DNA of 64,000 nt from Streptomyces canus 299MFChir4.1 (lineage in GTDB: Bacteria; Actinomycetota; Actinomycetes; Streptomycetales; Streptomycetaceae). Position 1 is the stretch's first letter. The number at the start of each line of letters is the position of its first letter. Made by a program: the position numbers and the translations under genes. The notes beneath the pieces were generated by a model. That model saw nothing but the letters and a program-made list of their open reading frames with translations, searched no databases and had not been told where the DNA came from. Shown in pieces: positions 36,346-45,533 of the stretch. The DNA lies in contig NZ_KB911611.1 in NCBI RefSeq assembly GCF_000383615.1, positions 42,495 through 106,494 of the forward strand, in the 5' to 3' direction.

Positions 36346-37583
36346 CAGGCCACCACCCCGCGCTGACGCAGCTTGTCGAGTTCGCTCGTCGAGATGCCCG
36401 CCTCGCCCAGAACCTCGTCGGTGTCCGCGCCGATGCCTCGACCGGTGAAGCGGATGGCGCCCGGTGTCCGGGACATGCGCCACATCACGTTGTGCATCAG
36501 TATCGTGCCCAGGTCGTCGTCAGGGACGTCGAGGAGCATCTGCGTGGCACGGACGTGCGGGTCGGCTGTCAGGTCGCGTGCGTCGTAGACGGGGGCGACT
36601 GCCGCTCCCGCGGCGGCGAAGGCGTCGAGCACCTCGTCCCGGTCCCGACCACCGATCCAGCTGCCGACGTAGCCGTCGAGCTCGTCGGCGTGCTCAGCGC
36701 GTTGCCGGCCCGACGCGAACCAGGATTCGTCGATCACCTCCGGGTGGCCGACGAGGTGCATCACCCGCTCGGCGATCGCTTGGGCGCTGGTCGAGACCGC
36801 GACCCATGATCCGTCCTTGGTGCGATAGGTGTTGCGAGGAGAGTTGTTGGTCGAGCGGTTGCCGTGCCGGGTCTCCACCGTGCCGAGCTGGTCGAACTGA
36901 GTCGGACCCGGGCCGACCGCCGCCATGATCGGCTCCAGGATGCTCAGGTCGACTACCTGGCCCGGCCCTCCGTTCACCTCACGGTGGCGGAGCGCCATCA
37001 GCAAAGCTGAGGACGCAGCGATGCCGCAGATGCTGTCAGCCAGCCCGAAGGCGGGCAGTGTGGGCGGTCCCTCTGCCTCACCCGTCAGGGCCGCAAAGCC
37101 GCTCATGGCTTCGGCAAGGGTGCCGAACCCGGGTCGGCTCGCATAGGGGCCGACCTGCCCGAAGCCGGTCAGTCGGAGCAGCACCAGCCCGGGGTTGACC
37201 TCATACAGGACATCAGGTCCCAGCCCCCATCGCTCCAGCGTCCCCGGCCTGAAGTTCTCCACGAGGGCGTCGGCGTCTCGAGCAAGCTCAAGAAGCACCT
37301 GCGCTCCGTCCGGTTGGGACAGGTCGACCGCGACGGTCCGCTTGTTGCGGCTGACCTCTTTCCACCACAGCGGAACTCCATCCTTCTGCGGGCCGTGACC
37401 CCTCAGGTTGTCGCCGTGGCGCGGGTGCTCGACCTTGATGACGTCGGCACCAAAGTCACCGAGCAGTTGACAGCACAAGGGGCCCGCCAGGATCGTGGAG
37501 ACGTCGAGGACCCTGATGCCCTCGAGGGGCATCGTCGGTCGGCTTCGGGCGTACGGCGCCCCGTCAGGCTCCGACAGCGTCAT
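36345..37583 (-). CDS. CaiB/BaiF-family CoA-transferase
   Basis: A 412-residue class III CoA-transferase, moving CoA between carboxylic acids. It starts with PLEGIRVLDVSTILAGPLCCQLLGDFGADVIKVE (broken here only by prose: the segment spans about residues 19-52), the classic N-terminus. It keeps RNKRTVAVDLSQPDG, NFRPGTLERWG and the catalytic Asp 183 in GLADSICG. It would activate a carboxylate for the lyase or MmgE/PrpD steps. It is followed without gap by the cyclase-family gene. Upstream, 175 bases without a gene separate it from the permease gene, but no promoter motif or operator is visible there, so it is probably co-transcribed. Confidence 0.92.
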   Translation of the reverse strand: MTLSEPDGAPYARSRPTMPLEGIRVLDVSTILAGPLCCQLLGDFGADVIKVEHPRHGDNLRGHGPQKDGVPLWWKEVSRNKRTVAVDLSQPDGAQVLLELARDADALVENFRPGTLERWGLGPDVLYEVNPGLVLLRLTGFGQVGPYASRPGFGTLAEAMSGFAALTGEAEGPPTLPAFGLADSICGIAASSALLMALRHREVNGGPGQVVDLSILEPIMAAVGPGPTQFDQLGTVETRHGNRSTNNSPRNTYRTKDGSWVAVSTSAQAIAERVMHLVGHPEVIDESWFASGRQRAEHADELDGYVGSWIGGRDRDEVLDAFAAAGAAVAPVYDARDLTADPHVRATQMLLDVPDDDLGTILMHNVMWRMSRTPGAIRFTGRGIGADTDEVLGEAGISTSELDKLRQRGVVA

Positions 37584-37759
37584 GACTCACTTCCTTGGTT
37601 GCAGGGTCGCTGCGTGACAGGACCCAGATGGAGGGGGCGGCCGGACCGCATGCCTCTGGACGCCGAGGTGGGCCAGCGGCGACGCCGCGGCGTTTTCGCC
37701 GCTGGTCGGATGGGGCCGTCCGGGGCCACTGCGTTCGGACCGGGTGGTGGCCTTCCCGC

Positions 37760-38662
37760 TCAGTGCTGCTCCCAGAACACCACCCGGCGGCGGACGACCA
37801 GGACGATCTCGTGCATGCCAATGCCGATGACGGCCATCACCACCAAGATGGCGAACGAGCCCGGGATGTCGAAGTTGTAGTTGGCCTGGAGCTGCGCATA
37901 GCCCAGTCCGGCCTTCGCGCCGACGAACTCCCCAACGACGGCCCCCACGACCGAAAGGACGATCGCGATGTCCAGGCCGGCGAAGATGTACGGCAACGCT
38001 CCGACGAGCTTGATACGAAGCAAGACCTGCCATCGTGTCCCGCCCAGCGAGCGGACGAGCTCGATGCGGTCCATCCCGGTGGCCCTGAGACCTACGACGC
38101 AGTTCACAAGCATGGGGAAGAACACGATGATGGCCGCGATGACGACCTTCGAGGTCAGACCGTAGCCGACAGAGATGACGATAATGGGCGCGAGTGCGAC
38201 TGTAGGGACGGCTTGGAACGCCACCATGTAGGGCATCGCCGCGCGTTCGAGAAGAGCGATTTCGGAGATGACGAGGCTGATGAGGAAGGCGAGGCCGGCG
38301 CCCAGTGCGAAGCCCAGTACGGCCTCTTGCACCGTCACGCTCACGTTTTGCCAGAAGGTCGCGGTGCTGATGATCCCGTGCAGCGACGTCCAGATCTCCG
38401 ACGGCGCGGGCAGCACGTAGGTCGACACGTCGAACGTCGTCACCGCCCACTGCCATAGGGCCACAAGCGCGATGACGATCAGCGGAGAGATGAACACGGC
38501 GGGGTAGCGGAGCACGAACCGGGCACCTCGGTATGCTCGACTCGTAGGTGTCTCGTCCGCGAGGATCGGCGTCGTCGTTTCGTCGGTGACGAAGTCGACC
38601 ACCGTCACCGAGCCGGCGTTCATCGGAGTGGCTCTGTCAGGGACTGGCGGCATGGCTGTCAT
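37760..38662 (-). CDS. ABC transporter permease (SsuC/TauC type)
   Basis: A 300-residue inner-membrane permease of the nitrate/sulfonate/taurine importer class. Around six hydrophobic segments are visible (for example YPAVFISPLIVIALVALWQW, VLGFALGAGLAFLISLVISE, PTVALAPIIVISVGYGL). The ATPase-contacting EAA-type loop reads LRATGMDRIELVRSLGGTRW. ATG 38662 overlaps the ATPase stop (ATGA). The hydrophilic N-terminal 45 residues are longer than usual. With its neighbours it forms a complete high-affinity importer for an organic anion or amine. Confidence 0.93.
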   Translation of the reverse strand: MTAMPPVPDRATPMNAGSVTVVDFVTDETTTPILADETPTSRAYRGARFVLRYPAVFISPLIVIALVALWQWAVTTFDVSTYVLPAPSEIWTSLHGIISTATFWQNVSVTVQEAVLGFALGAGLAFLISLVISEIALLERAAMPYMVAFQAVPTVALAPIIVISVGYGLTSKVVIAAIIVFFPMLVNCVVGLRATGMDRIELVRSLGGTRWQVLLRIKLVGALPYIFAGLDIAIVLSVVGAVVGEFVGAKAGLGYAQLQANYNFDIPGSFAILVVMAVIGIGMHEIVLVVRRRVVFWEQH

Positions 38663-39507
38663 CGGCTGGCTCCAGAAGTGGCCGGGTCGGGTGCGGGCGG
38701 GTCATTGCGCTCGAGTAGGACGCGGACATCCTGTGCGGCCTTCTGCACCTGCGGATCGTTTGCCCGGTGCTCCCGGGGTGTGTGGATCTGCAGGATCTGC
38801 CGAACTCGCCCCGGGTGAGATTGCATCACCACGACCTGGTCCGAGAGATACATGGCCTCCGAGATCGAGTGCGTCACGAAGACGATCGTCTTCTGGCTCG
38901 CCCGCCAGATGTGCAGCAGCTCTCTGTTGAGTGACTCGCGGGAGATGGCGTCCAGCGCGGCGAAGGGCTCGTCCATCAGGAGCACGGACGGATTGTGGAT
39001 CAAGGCGCGGCAGATGCCGACCCGCTGTTGCATTCCACCCGAGAGCTCCCAGGGGTGCTGGTGCGCGCATTCGCCCAATCCCACCATGTCGAGCAGCTCG
39101 TGGGCCCGGTCGCGGTACTCGCGGCGATTGCGACGCAGGATGTCAACGGGGAGCATGATGTTGCCGAGCACCGTCCGCCACGGAAGTAGCGTCGGACTCT
39201 GGAACACCATCCCGGTGTCACGACGGGGCCCGTCTACGCGGGTACCGTTCAACTGGATCTGCCCGGTGGTGGGGGTTACCAGTCCGGCGATCATGCGCAG
39301 CAAGGTGGTCTTGCCGCACCCCGACGGTCCCACCAGAGAGACGAACTGGCCACGGCCGACTTGGAACGAGGCCGACCGCAGCGCCTGCTTCACTTCGCCG
39401 TTGCGGCGATAGACCTTCGACGTCTCCGCCACGTCGATGAAGCCCGACTCGGCGGTGTCGGAGCGGTCGACACCGTCGGTGTTGAGGGATGTCTGCTCGG
39501 TGTTCAT
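38659..39507 (-). CDS. ABC transporter ATP-binding protein (SsuB/TauB type)
   Basis: A 282-residue ATPase with Walker A VGPSGCGKTTLLRMIAG, Q-loop MVFQSPTLLPW, ABC signature LSGGMQQRVGICRAL, Walker B VLLMDEPFAALD and the switch His in VTHSISEA. The residue pattern fits nitrate/sulfonate/taurine-type importers. ATG 39507 follows AAGGAC; a longer frame starting at 39630 lacks similarity. It supplies energy for the permease encoded next to it; its stop overlaps the permease start. Confidence 0.95.
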   Translation of the reverse strand: MNTEQTSLNTDGVDRSDTAESGFIDVAETSKVYRRNGEVKQALRSASFQVGRGQFVSLVGPSGCGKTTLLRMIAGLVTPTTGQIQLNGTRVDGPRRDTGMVFQSPTLLPWRTVLGNIMLPVDILRRNRREYRDRAHELLDMVGLGECAHQHPWELSGGMQQRVGICRALIHNPSVLLMDEPFAALDAISRESLNRELLHIWRASQKTIVFVTHSISEAMYLSDQVVVMQSHPGRVRQILQIHTPREHRANDPQVQKAAQDVRVLLERNDPPAPDPATSGASR

Positions 39508-39586
39508 GCGGATTGTCCTTCGCTGTACACGCGGGTGGCGCGGGATGTGCGGCCGCGGCGCGGGCCGCACATCCCGGAGCATCCAC

Positions 39587-40738
39587 TCAGGGGCGAGTAT
39601 CGATGACTTCTTGGTTGTTGATGCCCTCACCAGCTGCGTTGCAGATGGAGCCGTCCCACACGTCGCTGATCTCCGGCTTGCCGTCCGTCAGGTTGCCGGC
39701 AGCCTCGGCGAACTTGATCATGTTGTTCCATGCCTTGTCCGCCACGCAGCCGAAGTTCTTCCACGTGGAGGGGTCCTCGCCCTGTGAGGTCCCCGGCACT
39801 CCGTCCGCGAACGGCGGGGCGATGAGAGACAACGTCTGCTTCATGCTCGCCACGTCCAGCTTGAACTGCTTGTCGTACGAGTTGGACGGCGGCTTGAGCT
39901 GCGGAAACTCCTTGTAGCCGAGCTTGACGGCGTCCTCGGGGTGGGCGGCGCTCCAGATGAGACCCTTGAGCATGGCGCGAGACAGCCCCGTGAGGGCCTT
40001 GGAGTCGCGTTTTATGACCGACTCGGGCGCGGTCCACGTGACACCGAAATGGCCACGGTCCAGGCTGCGTGGGAGATCGACGTCATCGAGCTTGACGCCG
40101 CTCTGTTCGATGAACAACAGGTCACCGGTGTAGTTGACCAGAGCGTCAGCCTGACCTGACTTCAGGGCGGCGACGGCGGCCGCACCGGAGCCGATGGGGG
40201 CGATCTTGACCTTGCCGGTCAGGCCGGCCGCCTTCACCTCTGCCTTCGCGACGTCGAAGCTGGCTGAGGCGAGGCTGGTCACGCCCAGCGTCTTTCCCTT
40301 GAGGTCTGAGATCTTGGCGATGCCGCTGCCGGGAAGGGTGACGGCCTTGTAGGGGTAGGAGACGCCAAGGGCCAGGAAGGACTTGACGGGCACGCCCTTC
40401 TGGGCCGACTGGATGACGTTCGTCGAGGAGGCTTCGCCGACCTCGATGGACCCTGCCGTCTCGGCCTGGATGACTGCCGTGGACCCCGCCATCGGCTGGA
40501 CGTCGACCGAGACCCTCTCGTCCTTGAAGAACCCAAGTTGACTGGGGACCGCGATCGTGGGCACGACCTCGGTCATCGAGATGGGCGTGGTCGCAAGCCC
40601 GATGTTGAAGTGCGTCGTCGATCCGTCCGACGCAGGTTCGGAGTCCCCTCCACATCCCGTAATGATCGCCAGCGGCAGCACGACGACCGCCATCAGGCAC
40701 GCTCGACGAGCGCCTCGGCGGTTTGTCACGTTGTCCAT
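39587..40738 (-). CDS. Lipoprotein substrate-binding component of the ABC importer
   Basis: A 383-residue NMT1/SsuA-like periplasmic-binding-type lipoprotein. The signal peptide ends in a lipobox LAIITGC (Cys about residue 29) followed by GGDSEPASDGS. The mature part has PTIAVPSQLGFFKDERVSVD, the usual region of this family, and SDLKGKTLGVTSLASASFDV. It captures the substrate outside the membrane for the permease and ATPase. ATG 40738 follows GGAAGCAGG. A candidate operator sits 22 bases before the ATG, so this is the first gene of the importer/hydrolase operon. Ligand class cannot be deduced. Confidence 0.92.
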   Translation of the reverse strand: MDNVTNRRGARRACLMAVVVLPLAIITGCGGDSEPASDGSTTHFNIGLATTPISMTEVVPTIAVPSQLGFFKDERVSVDVQPMAGSTAVIQAETAGSIEVGEASSTNVIQSAQKGVPVKSFLALGVSYPYKAVTLPGSGIAKISDLKGKTLGVTSLASASFDVAKAEVKAAGLTGKVKIAPIGSGAAAVAALKSGQADALVNYTGDLLFIEQSGVKLDDVDLPRSLDRGHFGVTWTAPESVIKRDSKALTGLSRAMLKGLIWSAAHPEDAVKLGYKEFPQLKPPSNSYDKQFKLDVASMKQTLSLIAPPFADGVPGTSQGEDPSTWKNFGCVADKAWNNMIKFAEAAGNLTDGKPEISDVWDGSICNAAGEGINNQEVIDTRP

Positions 40739-40759
40739 GAGAGACCTGCTTCCTTGTGT

Positions 40760-40776
40760 GTACCGCTATGCGGAAC
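40760..40776. promoter_or_regulatory. Candidate IclR operator 1 of importer operon
   Basis: GTACCGCTATGCGGAAC, 11 of 12 arm positions matching GTTCCG-N5-CGGAAC. It starts 22 bases upstream of the substrate-binding protein ATG, close to the expected transcription start. Confidence 0.6.
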
Positions 40777-40901
40777 ATTTGCACGAGAGGTCAGCTTGAA
40801 AGTATTGGAACCGAACCTTCTCTTCACGTCAATGAGGTAGATGTAGCCCATAGGTAAACATCTTGCGCGGGGTCCCCATCATCGATTCGTGATGCAGAAC
40901 T

Positions 40902-40918
40902 GTTTCTGTGAACGGAAC
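40902..40918. promoter_or_regulatory. Candidate IclR operator 2 of importer operon
   Basis: GTTTCTGTGAACGGAAC. The right arm is perfect and the left matches 4 of 6. It is 142 bases upstream of the first site in the same intergenic region. Confidence 0.4.
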
Positions 40919-40957
40919 GCTTTGCAGATTCCACTCAGCCAGGAGGCGGCCGGCGCG

Positions 40958-41968
40958 CTAGTGCAGGAGCTTGGTGGCGCCGCGCCCTGAGACCATGGAC
41001 GCTTCGGCGCCGGATTCCGAGGACGTCACCCGCTCACGTCTGCCGAAGACGTCCGCGCGCAGGGTCGCCGCCGCCCTCGTGCACGATCGTGTGTGCCCCG
41101 AGAGCACTGCGTCAGTCGGCGCCGAGCCATCGGACGAGCTCGCGCTTCGCACAGCACCGCTCGTTCGCTGCGGGGTCGGTGAGTGTCTGAGCAGTGCGGA
41201 GGCAACCGGCATCCTCTGCCCGAGTCTCGAGGATGGGGGCGCCTCGGGCTGGGGCGGGAGGCATGTCTGTCAAGACCTCCGCGCAGGCATTCTGACGTCC
41301 TGGGCATTCGAGCACCGCGAGGGTGACGACGATCGCGTCGCCCCCTGACCGGAGGCACTCTGGGTGGCGGGTGTTGAGCGGAAAAATCTCAGATAGCAGT
41401 ATGGGCGATATTAGGGTAAGCCGTCCGCTTTCGAGTCGAACGTTGTCTCGCTATCTGGGATCCGACTCGAGAAACACCAACTGCCTGGACGGCTCTCGAC
41501 GTTGCCGCGCAGGTTCTGCACGACGAGATCGGGACGCGCGGCCTCCAGCCATACGCGGCGTCGCGCCGAACTGGTTCCGATCCGTGCGCCTGGGCGCAGA
41601 CCGGCGAGGCCCCGCCGACCACGCAGGGCGTCGTACGGCTCGTCGCGGCACGGCACGGCGGCCAGAACGCAGCCGTCCGCGAGTCGGCTCGGAACGTCCT
41701 TTGCCGCGTGGACCGACACGTCGACTTCACCGTCGCGCAGGGATGTGACCAGCGCGGAGATCCAGTCGGCCTTGTCGGCAACGGCGCGCTTCCGGTCCCC
41801 CTGGGACGTGATCGGCGCGATCTCGCAGTCCTCCGGCCACAGCTGTGCTGTCCGGCGCGCCTGTGCCATGGCACTGGGCGGCGTGCTGATGCGCACGGTC
41901 ACGTCTCTGCCCGCAGAAAGGACGGTCAGCAGGACGTTCGCGATCCCCTGGTCGAGCGCGGGCCTCAT
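40958..41968 (-). pseudogene. Broken hydroxymethylbilane synthase gene (hemC-like)
   Basis: From ATG 41968 (overlapping the SDR stop) the frame reads VTVRISTPPSAMAQARRTAQ, EIAPITSQGDRKRAVADKAD, GEVDVSVHAAKDVPSRLADG and GARIGTSSARRRVWLEAARP, clear HemC domains 1 and 2, and stops at 41411. C-terminal pieces continue in other frames: PAPARGAPILETRAEDAG with DPAANERCCAKRELVRWLGA (to 41112), then AAATLRADVFGRRERVTSSE ending at 40958. The dipyrromethane-cofactor Cys region falls in the broken part. A full-length gene has therefore decayed by several frameshifts. Confidence 0.8.
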
Positions 41969-42702
41969 GCGTACTCGCCCCCGTCCACAGCGAGGACCGT
42001 GCCATTGACAAAGGACGCGCGGTCCGAGCATAGGTACAAAACCGCGTTGGCCACGTCTTGCGAGGTGCCGAGCCGTCCGACCGGAATGGAGGCCCGCTTC
42101 GCGTCCAGGTAGCCCGGAGACGAGGTGATTTCGGCGGCCTGGCCGTTGCCGGCGACCGCCGCTGGTGCTACTGCGTTGACGCGGCAACCGGTCGGGCCCC
42201 ATTCCCTGGACAGAAGACGGGTGAGGTGGTGGATGCCCGCCTTGCTCACGGCATAGGCCACAGCCCCCGGAGAAGAGTGCTCGCCGCGCATGGACCCGAT
42301 GCTCACCACAGATGCGCCACTCGCGACCCGGACCCGGTTGAATTCCCGCGCGACCACGAACGTGCCGGTCAGGTTGGTCTGCAGCACCCGGTTCCACGAG
42401 TCCAGCGAGGTGGCGGCCGCGCTCCCGCGCTCAATGACGCCGGCGGCACAGACCAGCACACGGGGAGGCCCGACCGCCCGAGCGATCTCTTCGAAGACTC
42501 GGCGGCAGGCGACCTCGTCGACGACGTCCAGCGCATAGGACGCGTGCAGCGAATCTCCTGCCTGTCGTGCCGATCGGTCCAGACCCACGACGCGGTAACC
42601 GCCGTCGACAAGCGCGCGGGCGATCCCGCCTCCCAGAGCCCCCGAGGACCCGGACACCACGGCGACGGGCACGTCCTCCGGGGGTGTCGATCGTTCGTCC
42701 AC
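41965..42702 (-). CDS. Short-chain dehydrogenase/reductase
   Basis: A 245-residue classical SDR. It has the cofactor loop VVSGSSGALGGGIARAL, VLVCAAGVIERG at the NAG position, the catalytic Ser in SVVSIGSMRG, YAVSKAG with Tyr and Lys, and a C-terminus ending FVNGTVLAVDGGEYA. It probably oxidises or reduces a hydroxyl/carbonyl group in the degradative route. ATG 42702 is separated by 55 bases from the upstream Old Yellow Enzyme-type gene, so co-transcription is likely. Confidence 0.9.
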   Translation of the reverse strand: MDERSTPPEDVPVAVVSGSSGALGGGIARALVDGGYRVVGLDRSARQAGDSLHASYALDVVDEVACRRVFEEIARAVGPPRVLVCAAGVIERGSAAATSLDSWNRVLQTNLTGTFVVAREFNRVRVASGASVVSIGSMRGEHSSPGAVAYAVSKAGIHHLTRLLSREWGPTGCRVNAVAPAAVAGNGQAAEITSSPGYLDAKRASIPVGRLGTSQDVANAVLYLCSDRASFVNGTVLAVDGGEYA

Positions 42703-42757
42703 AGCATCCTTCTTCCAGAGCGGTTGCTCAACGTCTCGCCAACAGATCGGAGCAGGG

Positions 42758-44785
42758 CTACAGGCCCAGCAGAGGCAGGGTCGTTAGTCTGTGCAAGAGG
42801 TCGGCGCAGGTCGCAGGGTCCTTCACGGCCCCCGACCGCACCAGCGCCTCGAGGCCGCCGCGGCGTCCCGAGAACACCGCCCACCCCGCATCACGAGGCG
42901 CGTAGGCGTCACCAACGACCACTCCCCGAGGCCAGCCGTCGGTGTGCGGCGAGACCGGCACGCCGAGGTCGTACACCGCAGTGACGTCCGGGACCTCGAC
43001 CGACTCCCCGAAGGCGGCGGACAGGCGCACGCGTGAGCCGTCCCACGACTCAACTTCCTTCATCAGGTGGACCGAGAGACGGCCTGTGGCCCTTACCCGA
43101 CTCACAAGGCCCAGCCGACTGTAGACGGTGATCTGGGGGGCGAGAGAGGACAGGGGGGTGACGTAGTGGACCTCGTGCCCGCGGTCGAGCAAGTGCTCCA
43201 CCCAACTCCACGCCGGCCAGCCGCCGACGTCGTCGAAGACGATGAACCGGCCCGCCGGACCGAGGTCCGCGGTCACGTCTGCGACGATCGACCGGTACGG
43301 GGCGCGCTGGGTAGGTACGGGGCGGTCGTGATAGGGAGCACCTGTTGCGTAGACGATGCTGTCCCAAGCGTCTCCGTTGAGGGCGCTGGGGTCGACGTAC
43401 GTGTCCAGCTTCAGCGTCACTTCTCGTTCCTCGCACGCCGCAACCTGGTCCTCGACCATCTGCGCCCACTTGGAACGGCGGGTACCGACGCGGGAAGCGA
43501 GGGCGATGTTGCCGCCGGGCTCGGTCCGTCCGTCCACCACCGTGACGTCCGCCCACCGCGCGGCGACGGCACCGGCTTCCAGCCCGGCCGGACCGGCTCC
43601 CACCACCAGGATGCGAGGGCGGGACGACACGGCCGCTTCGAGGCTGCTGTAGATCCGGCTCCATGCCTCCTCGAGACCGACCTCGGGATTGACCACGCAA
43701 CTGAGGGCCAGCCCTTCGGAGGAGCGGCCGATGCACAGCTGGTTGCACGAGACGCAGCGGCGCTGGGTGGCTCCCGCGCGCCGGCCCACCACGATCGTCG
43801 GGTCGGCGATATGAGCGCGAGTCATCGCGACTGCATCGGCGTCCCCGGCCGCGATCAGACGGTCCGCGTCCTCCAGCGTGTCGACCCGGCCGGCGGCGAG
43901 AACGGGCACGGAGGAGCCGAGTGCCTGCTTGACCGCGCGAGGGATGGACCTGAACGGCGTCGGGGAATGAGCCATGTCCGCCATCTGGGTGGACAGGCTG
44001 GGACCGCCGACGTAGGCGGAGTGGCTGACGTTGACGAAGTCCAGGTCGTGGTCCTCGACCAGGGAGGCGCACATCGGAGCCATGTGTTCGACAGTCAGAC
44101 CGCCGTCCATGAACTCGTCCCCACTGACGCGCACTCCCATGGCGACCGAGCCGGGCACCATGGCTCGCACCGCTGCCAGGACCTCATCGACGACGCGACG
44201 ACGACCTTCAAGCGAGCCCCCGTAGGAGTCGAGCCGCGCGTTGGACAGGGGCGAGAGGAACTGCTGGAGCAGGTGCCCGTGGCCAAGGTGCACCTCCAGT
44301 CCGTCCAGGCCCGCCTCGACCACGCGCCTGGCACCCTGTGCGAAACAGTCGACGAGTTCGGCGATGTCCTCGTCAGTCATGACGTGCGGGAGGGCGGCAC
44401 CGCGCGCCCACGGGATGGGGCTGGGGCCCCACGACGGGGTGCGGGGATAGGCGTCTGCGGCCTCACGGCCCGAATGCAGGATTTGGCCGAAGAGCAGGGC
44501 CCCCTCGTCATGAACCACCTCGGCCAGCCGAGCCAGCCCGGGGACCGCATCGTTGGTCCACAGCGACAGCGTCTCGGGACGCTTGAGACTGGTGGGATGG
44601 ATGCGCAGGCCCTCGGTGACGATGAGTCCGACACCCCCGGCGGCCCTGCGCCGGTGGTACTCTAGGTGGCGGTCGGACACGCGGTGATGCTCGGCGAAGT
44701 TGAGGGTGTGGGCGGAGATGAAGATTCGGTTGCGCATCGTGTGCGGCCCGATCCTCAGCGGCATGCCGGCGGCAGACTCAGTCAT
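42758..44785 (-). CDS. Old Yellow Enzyme-type FMN/4Fe-4S/FAD reductase
   Basis: A 675-residue enzyme of the 2,4-dienoyl-CoA reductase / NADH:flavin oxidoreductase group. The N-terminal TIM barrel (about 1-370) binds FMN and has HLGHGHLLQQFLSPLSNARL with the catalytic region. It is followed by the cluster cysteines CVSCNQLCIGR with a further Cys in LSCVVNPEVG. The C-terminal half is an FAD/NAD(P) module with ILVVGAGPAGLEAGAVAARW. Such enzymes reduce activated C=C bonds or demethylate amines. ATG 44785 overlaps the RidA gene's end by 8 bases. In this operon it may saturate a ring or enone before Baeyer-Villiger oxidation. Confidence 0.92.
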   Translation of the reverse strand: MTESAAGMPLRIGPHTMRNRIFISAHTLNFAEHHRVSDRHLEYHRRRAAGGVGLIVTEGLRIHPTSLKRPETLSLWTNDAVPGLARLAEVVHDEGALLFGQILHSGREAADAYPRTPSWGPSPIPWARGAALPHVMTDEDIAELVDCFAQGARRVVEAGLDGLEVHLGHGHLLQQFLSPLSNARLDSYGGSLEGRRRVVDEVLAAVRAMVPGSVAMGVRVSGDEFMDGGLTVEHMAPMCASLVEDHDLDFVNVSHSAYVGGPSLSTQMADMAHSPTPFRSIPRAVKQALGSSVPVLAAGRVDTLEDADRLIAAGDADAVAMTRAHIADPTIVVGRRAGATQRRCVSCNQLCIGRSSEGLALSCVVNPEVGLEEAWSRIYSSLEAAVSSRPRILVVGAGPAGLEAGAVAARWADVTVVDGRTEPGGNIALASRVGTRRSKWAQMVEDQVAACEEREVTLKLDTYVDPSALNGDAWDSIVYATGAPYHDRPVPTQRAPYRSIVADVTADLGPAGRFIVFDDVGGWPAWSWVEHLLDRGHEVHYVTPLSSLAPQITVYSRLGLVSRVRATGRLSVHLMKEVESWDGSRVRLSAAFGESVEVPDVTAVYDLGVPVSPHTDGWPRGVVVGDAYAPRDAGWAVFSGRRGGLEALVRSGAVKDPATCADLLHRLTTLPLLGL

Positions 44786-45533
44786 TGGCGTGCTCGACTG
44801 CGCCGGGCCCGGTCAACGCCGTGACGACCACCTCAAACATCAGTTCGTCGCGGATCAAGCCGTCACACGGGCAGATCGCGACCCGGGCGGCGGGCGGGCG
44901 CGACGTGTCGGGGGAAACGCCGGACGCGCCCGCGGCTCGCAGCCCCGCAGGGGTGACGAATTCCTGGACCGAAGTGATCTGCGACCACGAGGAGCCGGCA
45001 GCATCGAGGACACGGGCCACCGAGGCGTACGAGTGGCTGCGCTGGGCGGCTAGGTCGCCGGCCGCCACTGTCTCGCCCGATGCGAGATCGATGGCCGCGA
45101 ATCCGGAGAGGAAGACGTCCCGTCCCCGCACGACCCCGGCGCTGTAGCTCACGTCACCGACGTGCTTGCTGTCGATCACGACTGACTTCTTCGCCCCCCG
45201 CGCGAGCGTCACGTCGAGCGTGAGCATCGTTCCGTTTTCGGCATGGTCCGAGCGGACGACGACGGCCGAGCAGGGCAGTACCGCACCGAACGTTGACCGA
45301 CGGAGTCCTCGCACCTCGCGGTAATGTGCGCGGGCCGAGGGAGCGACGTGCTCGACCATCGAGACCACGTCGCGTAGCTCATAGCCGGCTGGACGGACCC
45401 GACGTTCGAGCTCGGCCAGGCACGAGCGGTACAGGTCCACGAACCGGCCCTCGTCGGCGGTCCCGTCGGTCGTGGTCGCGCCCAGGGAGGCTGACGTGCT
45501 GGTCACGGACAGTTGGAGCAGGTCGCGGCTCAC
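44778..45533 (-). CDS. Tandem RidA-domain protein
   Basis: A 251-residue protein with two RidA/YjgF-type halves. The first is the N-terminal half, LYRSCLAELERRVRPAGYEL and DVVSMVEHVAPSARAHYREV. The second is clearer, VSYSAGVVRGRDVFLSGFAA then SWSQITSVQEFV. RidA enzymes hydrolyse reactive enamines/imines and some act as ring-opening or deaminating enzymes. GTG 45533 overlaps the Ohr stop (GTGA). A usual RidA has about 130 residues, so this is a duplication or fusion. In a degradative operon an imine-hydrolysing step is the natural reading, consistent with a nitrogen-containing substrate. Confidence 0.75.
   Translation of the reverse strand: MSRDLLQLSVTSTSASLGATTTDGTADEGRFVDLYRSCLAELERRVRPAGYELRDVVSMVEHVAPSARAHYREVRGLRRSTFGAVLPCSAVVVRSDHAENGTMLTLDVTLARGAKKSVVIDSKHVGDVSYSAGVVRGRDVFLSGFAAIDLASGETVAAGDLAAQRSHSYASVARVLDAAGSSWSQITSVQEFVTPAGLRAAGASGVSPDTSRPPAARVAICPCDGLIRDELMFEVVVTALTGPGAVEHAND

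Noticed and set aside
41411..42397. A 328-residue minus-strand protein merging SDR-opposed sequence with HemC
   Set aside because: The upstream part is an out-of-frame reading of the SDR gene; HemC similarity starts only after ATG 41968.
43067..44665. Plus-strand open frame of 532 codons
   Set aside because: Antisense shadow of the OYE-type reductase gene; long opposite frames are expected in DNA of this GC content.
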